A stretch of 64,000 bases of DNA from positions 248,001 through 312,000 of the forward strand of contig NZ_ANOK01000003.1 of NCBI RefSeq assembly GCF_000331575.1, in the 5' to 3' direction. How positions within the stretch are numbered: the first letter of the stretch is position 1; each line of letters begins with the position of its first letter. Below, one piece after another: positions 29,845 through 38,349 of the stretch. The stretch comes from Calidifontibacillus oryziterrae. GTDB lineage: Bacteria; Bacillota; Bacilli; Bacillales; Bacillaceae_J. The position numbers were made by a program, and so were the translations under genes. The notes beneath the pieces were generated by a model that had not been told where the DNA came from, ran no database searches, and saw only the letters and a program-made list of their open reading frames with translations.

Positions 29845-30849
29845 TTGAGTTTTTTTAGAAAATTAAAAGAACGAATTACAACTAAAACAGATGCTGTTAC
29901 AGATAAATTTAAAGACGGCTTAGCAAAAACGAGGAACTCTTTTTCAGAGAAGGTAAATGATCTAATTTCCCGTTATCGAAAAGTGGATGAAGAGTTTTTT
30001 GAGGAATTAGAAGAAATTTTGATTAGTGCTGATGTTGGCGTTACAACCGTAATGGATTTAATTGATATATTAAAAACGGAGGTTAAAAAGCGTAATATAC
30101 AAGATCCGAAAGAGGTCCAAGCAGTTATTTCTGAAAAGCTAGTCGAGTTATTCGAAATAGAGGATGGAAATGTTGAACAGTTAAATATTAACGAAGAGGG
30201 GTTAACGGTTATTCTTTTCGTCGGAGTGAATGGCGTAGGGAAAACTACGACAATTGGTAAATTAGCCTATAAATTAAAACATGAGGGAAAATCTGTACTT
30301 TTAGCTGCCGGTGACACATTTCGGGCTGGAGCAATTGAACAATTGGAGGTTTGGGGCGATCGTGTTGGTGTAGACGTGATTAAACAATCTGAAGGCTCTG
30401 ACCCTGCAGCAGTCATGTTTGATGCGTTGCAGGCTGCTAAGTCTCGCAAGGTTGATATTCTAATTTGCGACACTGCAGGTCGTTTGCAAAATAAAGTAAA
30501 TTTAATGAAGGAGCTTGAAAAAGTAAAACGTGTGATTGAACGTGAAGTTCCAGGGGCACCCCACGAGGTACTATTAGTACTTGATGCAACGACAGGTCAA
30601 AATGCAATGAGCCAAGCCAAGCAATTCAGTGAGGCTACAAACGTTACTGGTATTGTACTAACAAAGCTTGATGGTACTGCCAAAGGTGGAATAGTATTAG
30701 CGATTCGTCATGAGTTACAAACACCAGTGAAATTTGTTGGTCTAGGTGAAAAAGTGGAGGATTTGCAGGAGTTCGACCCCGAACAGTTTGTGTATGGACT
30801 GTTTGTAGAGATGATAGATAAAGAGATCGATGAGGGAGAAACGGCTTGA
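29845..30849 (+). CDS. ftsY: Signal recognition particle receptor FtsY
   Basis: 334 residues, TTG start (MSFFRKLKERITTKTD). N domain about 20-110, then the GTPase domain with GVNGVGKTTTIGKLAYKLK (about 128), DTAGRLQ and TKLDGTAKGG. It docks SRP-ribosome complexes on the membrane. It has a short basic N-terminus rather than the long acidic A region of E. coli, as usual in Bacillus. Confidence 0.96.
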   Translation: MSFFRKLKERITTKTDAVTDKFKDGLAKTRNSFSEKVNDLISRYRKVDEEFFEELEEILISADVGVTTVMDLIDILKTEVKKRNIQDPKEVQAVISEKLVELFEIEDGNVEQLNINEEGLTVILFVGVNGVGKTTTIGKLAYKLKHEGKSVLLAAGDTFRAGAIEQLEVWGDRVGVDVIKQSEGSDPAAVMFDALQAAKSRKVDILICDTAGRLQNKVNLMKELEKVKRVIEREVPGAPHEVLLVLDATTGQNAMSQAKQFSEATNVTGIVLTKLDGTAKGGIVLAIRHELQTPVKFVGLGEKVEDLQEFDPEQFVYGLFVEMIDKEIDEGETA

Positions 30850-30917
30850 CAATTATTTAGTACGAGTGTATCATTTAAACCTGTAAAGGGAATTCACTTA
30901 ACAAGGGGGTCTTTTGT

Positions 30918-31250
30918 ATGCTTGAAAAAACAACGAGAGTGAATTATCTTTTTGATTTTTATCAATCATTGTTAACATCTAAGCAGCGAAACTATATGGC
31001 GTTGTACTATTTAGACGATTATTCACTTGGGGAAATTGCTGAAGAGTATAATGTTTCAAGACAAGCTGTTTACGATAACATTAAGCGTACAGAGACAATG
31101 CTAGAAGATTATGAAAGCAAACTCCGTTTATTTGAGAAATTCCAACAGAAACAAGAAATTATTCAGCAGCTAAAAAAACATTTGCATGAATACAGTTTAA
31201 AGAGGGACGATATTTTAGAGTTAATAGAGACCCTTGAGAAATTAGATTAG
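30918..31250 (+). CDS. ylxM: YlxM, SRP-associated HTH protein
   Basis: 110 residues of the UPF0122/YlxM family. The sigma-70 region-4-like HTH is at about 20-60 ([20 protein letters not shown] followed by [10 protein letters not shown]), then a coiled coil. It is encoded directly before ffh, 12 bases away, and YlxM stimulates SRP GTPase activity in streptococci. A strong AAGGGGGTC ribosome site precedes it. Confidence 0.92.
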   Translation: MLEKTTRVNYLFDFYQSLLTSKQRNYMALYYLDDYSLGEIAEEYNVSRQAVYDNIKRTETMLEDYESKLRLFEKFQQKQEIIQQLKKHLHEYSLKRDDILELIETLEKLD

Positions 31251-31262
31251 GAGGCGGCAATT

Positions 31263-32606
31263 ATGGCATTTGAGGGATTAGCCGACCGACTGCAAAATAC
31301 GATCCAGCGAATTCGCGGCAAAGGGAAAGTGACCGAAGAAGATGTAGCGGAAATGATGAGGGAAGTTCGTTTGGCGCTTTTAGAAGCTGATGTTAATTTC
31401 AAAGTTGTCAAAGACTTTGTAAAGCGAGTCAAGGAACGAGCTGTAGGTCAGGAGGTCATGAAAAGTTTAACTCCTGGTCAGCAGGTTATTAAAGTTGTTC
31501 AAGAAGAGCTTACCGAGCTTATGGGTGGTCATCAAAGTAAAATTGCTGTTAGCAACCGTCCGCCAACTGTCGTAATGATGGTTGGTTTACAAGGGGCTGG
31601 TAAAACGACAACGACGGGTAAACTTTCTAATCTTTTGAGGAAAAAATATAACCGTAATCCTTTACTAGTTGCTGCGGATATATATCGCCCTGCAGCAATC
31701 AAGCAGTTGGAAACACTTGGTAAGCAACTCAATATACCTGTCTTTTCTCTAGGTGACCAAGTAAGTCCGATTGAAATTGCAAAACAAGCTATTTCAAAAG
31801 CGAAAGAAGAACACCATGATTATGTTTTGATTGATACTGCAGGACGTCTTCATATTGATGAAGCGTTAATGGAAGAACTAAAGCAAATTAAAGAGCTTAC
31901 AAATCCAGACGAAATCTTTCTTGTAGTCGATGCGATGACAGGTCAGGATGCTGTCAACGTGGCCCAGAGCTTTAATGAACAGCTAGGTCTAACCGGAGCA
32001 GTATTAACAAAGCTTGATGGTGATACTCGTGGTGGTGCTGCCCTATCAATTAAAGCAGTAACAAATATCCCAATAAAATTCGTTGGTATGGGTGAAAAGC
32101 TTGATCAATTAGAGGACTTTCATCCGGAACGAATGGCTTCCAGAATTCTCGGTATGGGTGATGTGTTAACGTTAATTGAGAAAGCACAAGCTAGTGTAGA
32201 CGAGCAGAAAGCAAAAGAGCTAGAAGAAAAGATGAGAACGATGAGCTTCACATTTGATGATTTTCTTGAACAACTAGCTCAAGTTAAAAGTATGGGTCCA
32301 TTAGATGAATTGCTCGGGATGTTGCCTGGTGCTGGCAAAATAAAAGGCTTAAAGGATCTGAAGGTTGATGAAAAGCAACTTAGTCATGTAGAAGCGATTA
32401 TACAATCGATGACGAAGCAAGAAAAAATTAACCCGGAAATTATTAATGGCAGTCGAAAAAAAAGAATTGCGAAAGGTTCAGGGAGATCCGTTCAAGAGGT
32501 AAATCGGTTGTTAAAGCAATTTGAAGACATGAAAAAAATGATGAAGCAGTTTAGTAACATGAATATGAAAGGTAAGAAAAAAGGCTTTAAACTTCCTTTT
32601 ATGTAA
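31263..32606 (+). CDS. ffh: Signal recognition particle protein Ffh
   Basis: 447 residues. N and G domains (about 1-295) contain GLQGAGKTTTTGKL (about 107), DTAGRLHIDE and TKLDGDTRGGAA. The methionine-rich M domain (about 300-447) ends with MKKMMKQFSNMNMKGKKKG and binds signal peptides and 4.5S/scRNA. Start after GGAGGCGG. Confidence 0.97.
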   Translation: MAFEGLADRLQNTIQRIRGKGKVTEEDVAEMMREVRLALLEADVNFKVVKDFVKRVKERAVGQEVMKSLTPGQQVIKVVQEELTELMGGHQSKIAVSNRPPTVVMMVGLQGAGKTTTTGKLSNLLRKKYNRNPLLVAADIYRPAAIKQLETLGKQLNIPVFSLGDQVSPIEIAKQAISKAKEEHHDYVLIDTAGRLHIDEALMEELKQIKELTNPDEIFLVVDAMTGQDAVNVAQSFNEQLGLTGAVLTKLDGDTRGGAALSIKAVTNIPIKFVGMGEKLDQLEDFHPERMASRILGMGDVLTLIEKAQASVDEQKAKELEEKMRTMSFTFDDFLEQLAQVKSMGPLDELLGMLPGAGKIKGLKDLKVDEKQLSHVEAIIQSMTKQEKINPEIINGSRKKRIAKGSGRSVQEVNRLLKQFEDMKKMMKQFSNMNMKGKKKGFKLPFM

Positions 32607-32662
32607 TTTTTATTAGCAAGTGTCAATAAAAAATACTTTACAAACTAGAAACAAATTGATAG

Positions 32663-32977
<315 letters not shown>

Positions 32978-32991
32978 GCTGTGTGACGCCT

Positions 32992-33219
32992 ATGATCGAA
33001 TTAATTGAAACAATTGTTAAGTCATTAGTTGATTATCCAGAAGATGTCGTTGTAACAGTTAATGAGGATGATCGCAAAATTACGTATAACTTAACAGTTC
33101 ATAAAGACGATGTTGGCAAGGTTATTGGAAAACAAGGTCGTGTAGCAAAAGCTATTCGTACTGTAGTTTATGCAGCCGCAACTAATGAAAGTAAAAGAAT
33201 TCATCTAGAAATCATGTAA
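32992..33219 (+). CDS. khpA: KH-domain RNA-binding protein KhpA (YlqC)
   Basis: 75 residues with a single KH domain; the GxxG loop is in DVGKVIGKQGRVAKAIR. KhpA partners with KhpB/Jag and binds RNA. The start is uncertain: ATG 32992 is used here and GTG 32983 is three codons longer; neither has a clear ribosome site. The gene lies between rpsP and ylqD/rimM as in other Firmicutes. Confidence 0.9.
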   Translation: MIELIETIVKSLVDYPEDVVVTVNEDDRKITYNLTVHKDDVGKVIGKQGRVAKAIRTVVYAAATNESKRIHLEIM

Positions 33220-33248
33220 AGGGCGAGGGAAAAACCTCACCCTTTTTT
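33219..33248 (+). terminator. Terminator after khpA
   Basis: GGGCGAGG and CCTCACCC pair with one internal mismatch around GAAAAA, followed by TTTTTT. Confidence 0.75.
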
Positions 33249-33298
33249 CATACTTAGAAAATTATAAACCTAGTGCTTACTTCGAGGTGTACAATCGT

Positions 33299-33685
33299 AT
33301 GAAAATAATAAAAAATATTACAGTTAAACAAGTATTAACGGAGGATAGTAAAAAATCACTCGCATATAGCTTCAAGACACAAATGAGTAAGCTTGAAAAG
33401 GAAATCGATCAATTTAGGTTTGAAAAGAAAAAGTTTGAGAAAACTAAAAAGATACAAACGCCAATGATTGCCGCGCAAATTGAAAAGGAAATTAGCTTAA
33501 GAACTGAAAAATGTAAATTGCTAAAATTTCAACTTGAGCAATTGGATATATTACCACTTGGAAGTGAATTAAAAGAGACAGAGGTTCAAGGAATTATTGA
33601 AATTAATAAAGGTGATAATTGGGATGAAATCGTAAAGGAACGAGTAATTATCGTTAAAGACGGAATCATCTCAGAGCTTCGCTAG
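33299..33685 (+). CDS. ylqD: YlqD family protein
   Basis: 128 residues from ATG 33299, after CGAGGTG; an upstream GTG at 33287 lies inside that site. It is lysine/glutamate-rich with a predicted coiled coil (about 25-80) and a small C-terminal beta domain. It matches YlqD in length and position between khpA and rimM. No function is known. Confidence 0.85.
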   Translation: MKIIKNITVKQVLTEDSKKSLAYSFKTQMSKLEKEIDQFRFEKKKFEKTKKIQTPMIAAQIEKEISLRTEKCKLLKFQLEQLDILPLGSELKETEVQGIIEINKGDNWDEIVKERVIIVKDGIISELR

Positions 33686-33703
33686 GGATTGGAGGGTACT
33701 TTT

Positions 33704-34216
33704 GTGCCAAGGTATTTTAACGTAGGTAAGATTGTAAATACACATGGTGTTAGAGGTGAAGTGAAGGTTATTTCATCTACGGATTTTCCAGAAAAACGTT
33801 TTCGAAAAGGTAGTAAACTCTCACTTGAGTTAGACCCTATGCAAATGCTTGAGTTAATTGTTTGCTCACACCGCATCCATAAAAACTTTCATCTACTAAC
33901 TTTTGAAGGGTATACGGATATCAATCAGGTTGAAAGGTTTAAAGGGAAAAACCTTAAAGTTGCAGAGGAATATATGTCAGATTTAGCTGAACATGAGTAT
34001 TATTATTATGAAATTATTGATTGTGAAGTTGTGACTGAGGAAGGGGTAAGGCTTGGGGTCATAAAGGAAATACTGTCTCCAGGTGCAAATGATGTGTGGG
34101 TTGTAAAAAGACCAGGTGAGAAGGACTTGTTATTGCCATACATTGAGGAAGTAGTCAAATCAGTTGATATATCCAGTAAAAAGGTTACGGTACATTTAAT
34201 GGAAGGATTACTATAA
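33704..34216 (+). CDS. rimM: Ribosome maturation factor RimM
   Basis: 170 residues from GTG 33704, with TTGGAGGG 8 bases upstream. It starts [21 protein letters not shown] (shown in two parts: [21 protein letters not shown]). The C-terminal PRC-barrel contains [12 protein letters not shown] and [11 protein letters not shown]. It assists 30S head maturation. The trmD ATG follows directly. Confidence 0.95.
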   Translation: MPRYFNVGKIVNTHGVRGEVKVISSTDFPEKRFRKGSKLSLELDPMQMLELIVCSHRIHKNFHLLTFEGYTDINQVERFKGKNLKVAEEYMSDLAEHEYYYYEIIDCEVVTEEGVRLGVIKEILSPGANDVWVVKRPGEKDLLLPYIEEVVKSVDISSKKVTVHLMEGLL

Positions 34217-34951
34217 ATGAAGATTGATGTGTTAACAATTTTTCCTGAAATGTTCGCTGGTGTATTGGGTCAATCGATATTAAAAAAAGCAGAGGAACGC
34301 AATCTTGTTTCCTATCATGTCTATAATTTTCGTGAGTTTTCAACTGATAAGCATCAAAAAGTTGATGATTATCCGTATGGTGGCGGGGCAGGAATGGTAT
34401 TAACACCTCAACCCATTTTTGATGCGGTCCATCACTTAACAAAGGAAGCAAAGATAAAACCAAGGGTAATCCTTATGTGCCCTCAAGGTGAACGTTTCAC
34501 CCAAGCAAAAGCAGAGGAACTAGCTAGTGAGGAACATCTTATCTTCATCTGTGGCCATTATGAAGGCTATGATGAACGAATACGCCAGTTTGTTGTAACC
34601 GATGAAATCTCAATCGGTGATTACGTGTTAACGGGCGGCGAGCTTGCAAGTATGGTTGTAATTGATAGTGTAGTGCGACTTCTTCCCGGAGTATTAGGGA
34701 ATAAAGAATCTGCTCCATGTGATTCGTATAGTAGCGGCTTACTTGAATATCCCCATTATACAAGACCAGCAGATTATAAAGGATTAAAGGTACCAGAACA
34801 ATTGTTGTCTGGAAACCATAAAGCAATTGAAGAGTGGCGGGCGAAGGAAGCATTAAGAAGGACATATGAAAGAAGACCTGACATGTTAGAACATCGTAAA
34901 TTAACAGACGCTGAAAAAAAGTGGTTAGATGAGTTTAAGAATCAAGAATAA
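34217..34951 (+). CDS. trmD: tRNA (guanine-N1)-methyltransferase
   Basis: 244 residues. It makes m1G37 in tRNA, guarding against +1 frameshifts. SPOUT trefoil-knot motifs are [11 protein letters not shown] and [16 protein letters not shown]; the metal/catalytic aspartate lies in the C-terminal half ([14 protein letters not shown]). It directly follows rimM; rplS follows with its own promoter. Confidence 0.96.
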   Translation: MKIDVLTIFPEMFAGVLGQSILKKAEERNLVSYHVYNFREFSTDKHQKVDDYPYGGGAGMVLTPQPIFDAVHHLTKEAKIKPRVILMCPQGERFTQAKAEELASEEHLIFICGHYEGYDERIRQFVVTDEISIGDYVLTGGELASMVVIDSVVRLLPGVLGNKESAPCDSYSSGLLEYPHYTRPADYKGLKVPEQLLSGNHKAIEEWRAKEALRRTYERRPDMLEHRKLTDAEKKWLDEFKNQE

Positions 34952-34954
34952 AGC

Positions 34955-34983
34955 TTGAAACAAAGGTGATATTATGATATATT
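34955..34983 (+). promoter_or_regulatory. rplS promoter
   Basis: TTGAAA, a 17-bp spacer and TATATT. Transcription should start near 34990, leaving a leader of about 90 bases before rplS. Confidence 0.7.
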
Positions 34984-34989
34984 AGTCTC

Positions 34990-35426
<437 letters not shown>

Positions 35427-35433
35427 TTTGATG

Positions 35434-35466
35434 AAAAAGGAGCTTGGTTATCAAGCTCCTTTTTTC
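35434..35466 (+). terminator. Terminator after rplS
   Basis: AAAAAGGAGCTTG-GTTAT-CAAGCTCCTTTTTT: a perfect 13-bp stem with T6. Confidence 0.92.
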
Positions 35467-35551
35467 CAACTAGCTATTTATATTTATTTATTTATTTTTC
35501 TTATATATATGATCGTAATTGCAATAATTTTTCTTTTTTGGAGGAACGAAT

Positions 35552-36100
35552 ATGTCCCAAAGCAAGCATGAAATATGGGAATGGATTAAAGCATTGGTAA
35601 TTGCGGTGTTATTAGCTGGTGGTATTCGTTATTTTCTATTTGCTCCCATTGTAGTAGATGGGCTATCGATGATGCCTACCTTACATGATCATTATAGAAT
35701 GATTGTTAATAAAATTAGCTATAACATTGGGAAACCAGAACGTTTTGATATTGTCGTATTTGAAGCAACTGAAGACAAAGATTATATAAAACGAGTGATC
35801 GGATTACCAGGTGAACACGTTGCATACAAGGATGATGTATTATACATTAATGGTGAGCCATTCGAGGAGCCATATTTAGATGAATATAAGCAAGAAGCAA
35901 GTGGCGTACTTACGTATGACTTTACCCTCGAAGAAGTAACGGGCTTGGACCGTATTCCAGAAGGTCACATATTTGTTCTTGGTGATAATCGACGTTTTAG
36001 TAAGGATAGTCGAATTATTGGAACAGTATCAATGGATAAGGTTTTAGGGAAAACAAATATTGTTTATTGGCCTTTAAGTGACTTTCAAATAATAAAGTGA
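35552..36100 (+). CDS. lepB: Signal peptidase I
   Basis: 182 residues, the short Gram-positive (SipS/SipT) form with one N-terminal membrane anchor (about 10-30). The catalytic serine is in [12 protein letters not shown] and the catalytic lysine in [12 protein letters not shown]. Box E is [11 protein letters not shown]. It removes signal peptides outside the membrane. Ribosome site TTGGAGGAACG. Lying between rplS and rbgA, it matches the position of a signal peptidase in many Bacillaceae. Confidence 0.93.
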   Translation: MSQSKHEIWEWIKALVIAVLLAGGIRYFLFAPIVVDGLSMMPTLHDHYRMIVNKISYNIGKPERFDIVVFEATEDKDYIKRVIGLPGEHVAYKDDVLYINGEPFEEPYLDEYKQEASGVLTYDFTLEEVTGLDRIPEGHIFVLGDNRRFSKDSRIIGTVSMDKVLGKTNIVYWPLSDFQIIK

Positions 36101-36131
36101 ACCTAGTAATAGATATAAAGTAGGTGAACAA

Positions 36132-36983
36132 ATGACAATTCAATGGTATCCCGGGCATATGGCTAAAGCAAAGCGCCAGGTTATCGAAAAGCTTAAACTG
36201 ATCGATGTTGTAATTGAATTATTAGACGCAAGAATACCCTATTCTTCAAGGAATCCGATGATCGATGAAATTGTTACAAATAAACCCCGCCTTGTTCTTT
36301 TAAATAAGGCAGACCTTGCCGACCCAAAGAAGACGGACGCTTGGATCTCGTATTTTGAAGAAAAAGGGATAAAATGCATTGCGGTTAATGCTCAGGACAA
36401 GCAAGACATGAAACGGATTATCTCCGAAAGCAAAGTATTAGTACAAGATAAATTTGAAAAAATGAAGGCAAAAGGAATCAAAAATACGAGGGCTATTCGC
36501 GCTCTTATTGTTGGTATTCCAAATGTAGGGAAGTCTACCTTGATTAATCGACTTGCTAATAAAACAATTGCAAAAACCGGGGATCGTCCAGGGGTGACAA
36601 CCGGACAGCAATGGATAAAGATAGGTAAAGAATTTGAGTTATTAGATACCCCAGGGATACTATGGCCTAAATTTGAAGATCAAGATGTTGGATACCGCTT
36701 GGCAATTACTGGTGCTATCAAAGAAAACTTACTTGATTTACAGGATGTTGTTGTATATTTACTTCTCTTTTTAATAAAAGAATATCCCGGAAATTTACAG
36801 GAACGCTATCAACTAACTGCAATTCCTACAGACATGATTAAGGTATTTGATGAAATTGGAAAATTTCGCGGTTGCTTGATGGGTGGTGGCCTTATCGATT
36901 ATGATAAAACGGCTGAAGTAATTATAAGAGATATTCGTTCAGCTAGGCTTGGACGAATTACATTTGAAACACCTTTAGAATAG
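36132..36983 (+). CDS. rbgA: Ribosome biogenesis GTPase RbgA (YlqF)
   Basis: 283 residues starting [17 protein letters not shown]. It is a circularly permuted GTPase: G4 LNKADLAD (about 58) precedes G1 [14 protein letters not shown] (about 128) and G3 DTPGILWP (about 175). It is required for a late step of 50S assembly. The reading frame beyond its TAG stays open for 51 more codons (see findings). Confidence 0.95.
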   Translation: MTIQWYPGHMAKAKRQVIEKLKLIDVVIELLDARIPYSSRNPMIDEIVTNKPRLVLLNKADLADPKKTDAWISYFEEKGIKCIAVNAQDKQDMKRIISESKVLVQDKFEKMKAKGIKNTRAIRALIVGIPNVGKSTLINRLANKTIAKTGDRPGVTTGQQWIKIGKEFELLDTPGILWPKFEDQDVGYRLAITGAIKENLLDLQDVVVYLLLFLIKEYPGNLQERYQLTAIPTDMIKVFDEIGKFRGCLMGGGLIDYDKTAEVIIRDIRSARLGRITFETPLE

Positions 36984-37107
36984 AAGTTTGTAGACGAATT
37001 AAATGAAAAAGCAGAGACAATTTTTCCGAATGTAAGTATCGATTACGAAGCAATTACCTACTTACGGACGGTGAATCGGCTCGTGCTCTGGATAATGTTT
37101 AACGCAC

Positions 37108-37140
37108 GGCACACAAAATTTGTGTGCCTTTATTTTTTTT
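37108..37140 (+). terminator. Hairpin and T tract upstream of rnhB
   Basis: GGCACACA and TGTGTGCC around AAATT-type loop, followed by TTTATTTTTTTT. It ends the rbgA transcript. Confidence 0.8.
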
Positions 37141-37183
37141 GATTCGAACCGATATAAAAAGAAAAACAAAGAGAGAGATTACG

Positions 37184-37435
37184 ATGGCGAAAACGATTAA
37201 GGAAATAGAGGAAATATTAAACACACCAAAAACACTGAACGATGATATTATCGAACAAATTTCAACCGATGAACGTAAAGGAGTCCAAGTACTATATCAG
37301 AAATGGTTAAAAAATGAAAAAAACAAGCAAAAAGCTAAGGAAAAATATGATTTAATGTCTGCTTATGAAAACGAATTACGAGCAAAAAACATACATATGA
37401 TTGCTGGTGTTGATGAGGTTGGTAGAGTTATATGA
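37184..37435 (+). pseudogene. rnhB: Host RNase HII gene, 5' fragment interrupted by a mobile element
   Basis: From ATG 37184 the frame reads MAKTIKEIEEILNTP, then the Bacillus-type N-terminal extension with DERKGVQVLYQKWLKN, and reaches IAGVDEVGR, the start of the RNase HII catalytic domain with its first aspartate and glutamate. It should continue GPLAGP, but after GGTAGAG (37421-37427) the sequence changes to VI-stop. The remaining about 170 residues, including the other two acidic catalytic residues, are absent from the window. The product (83 residues) cannot be active. The gene follows rbgA, its normal place. Confidence 0.92.
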
Positions 37436-37770
37436 CTTTAGAAAAGAGTGTCTAACTAAAAAATATGTTACCAATAATTTGTTTGACTAACTATGGGGTA
37501 TTGTCTAGAATGAATATAGTTAAATATCACCTATCACCTTAAGAGGTGATTTTTTTTATGGGTGTTTTCTAGTGGGGGCGCTTTAGGCTCTTGGGGGGAA
37601 GAACCTCGAAAGATATGTGGTTTTGTTTTTAATAAGGGTAGAAAGCTATGCTGGATAAATCTTTTACTTTATATAAAATTGTGACAAAAGGATCTATATA
37701 AAATAAACAATAATTCATATTGGATATAAAACAGGGTTAGGATATAGATTTTAAAGGGGAGTAAAGAGTA
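37436..37770 (+). other. Left-end leader of the element
   Basis: About 340 bases without an ORF. It holds two CTAACTA direct repeats (37452-37458 and 37487-37493), which could be recombinase arm sites, then a terminator (37533-37557), then the leader of the element's rnhB with an AAAGGGGAG ribosome site. A weak GC-rich patch GTGGGGGCG lies at 37573. Confidence 0.4.
37533..37557 (+). terminator. Terminator just inside the element
   Basis: ATCACC-TTAAGA-GGTGAT followed by TTTTTTT. It would stop transcription running in from the broken host rnhB, insulating the element's operon. Confidence 0.8.
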
Positions 37771-38349
37771 ATGATCGTATGTGGAGTGGATGAAACAGGT
37801 AGAGGATCGGCAATTTCAGGAGTATGGGTTTCAGCGTGTATTCTTGATCCCGACAAACCTATTGAGGGCTTAAGAGATTCGAAGAAACTATCTGTTAAGC
37901 GACGGGAAGAACTAGCTAGAGAAATAAAAGATAAAGCTCTTTGCTGGAGTATCGAAATAGCATCACTTGAGGAAGTAGAAGCCCTTAATGTTCTGAACGC
38001 AACACTTCTAGGCATGAGAAGGGCCATAGAAGGGTTGCATATTAGGCCTAATAAAGTATTTGTCGATGGGAATAAATTACCTAACATCGATATTCCGGCT
38101 GAGGCCATTGTGAAGGGTGACGATTTGATTCCAGCCATCAGTGCAGCTTCTATTTTAGCTAAAGTCGAACGGGATAAAGTAATAAGGGAGTTACACCAGA
38201 TTTATCCCCAATATGGTTTTGACAAGCACAAAGGATATCTAACAAAAGCTCATATGTTGGCGTTACAGGAATATGGAGCTTGCCCTATCCATCGAAAAAC
38301 ATATGCTCCAGTTCGCAAGATATTAGAGAAACAATTGGAGTTGTTCTGA
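37771..38349 (+). CDS. rnhB: Element-borne RNase HII, proteobacterial type
   Basis: 192 residues, complete. RNase HII removes single ribonucleotides and RNA from RNA-DNA hybrids. The acidic residues are all present: D and E in CGVDETGRG (about 6-7), D in VFVDGNKLP and D in AKVERDKV. The substrate-binding SKKLS and the C-terminal YGFDKHKGY and HRKTYAPV are intact. It lacks the N-terminal extension of Bacillus RnhB, and from memory it is closer to the E. coli enzyme (LDPDKPIEGLRDSKKLS, ALCWSIEIAS, LNATLLGMRRAIEGL). Its stop overlaps the next gene's start as TGATG, so the recombinase is translationally coupled to it. It may replace the host enzyme destroyed by insertion. Confidence 0.93.
   Translation: MIVCGVDETGRGSAISGVWVSACILDPDKPIEGLRDSKKLSVKRREELAREIKDKALCWSIEIASLEEVEALNVLNATLLGMRRAIEGLHIRPNKVFVDGNKLPNIDIPAEAIVKGDDLIPAISAASILAKVERDKVIRELHQIYPQYGFDKHKGYLTKAHMLALQEYGACPIHRKTYAPVRKILEKQLELF

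Noticed and set aside
37798-37805. GGTAGAGG as proof that the element excises to a chimeric rnhB
   Set aside because: The match follows from both genes coding for the same G-R-G motif, so it may be coincidence; kept only as a hypothesis.
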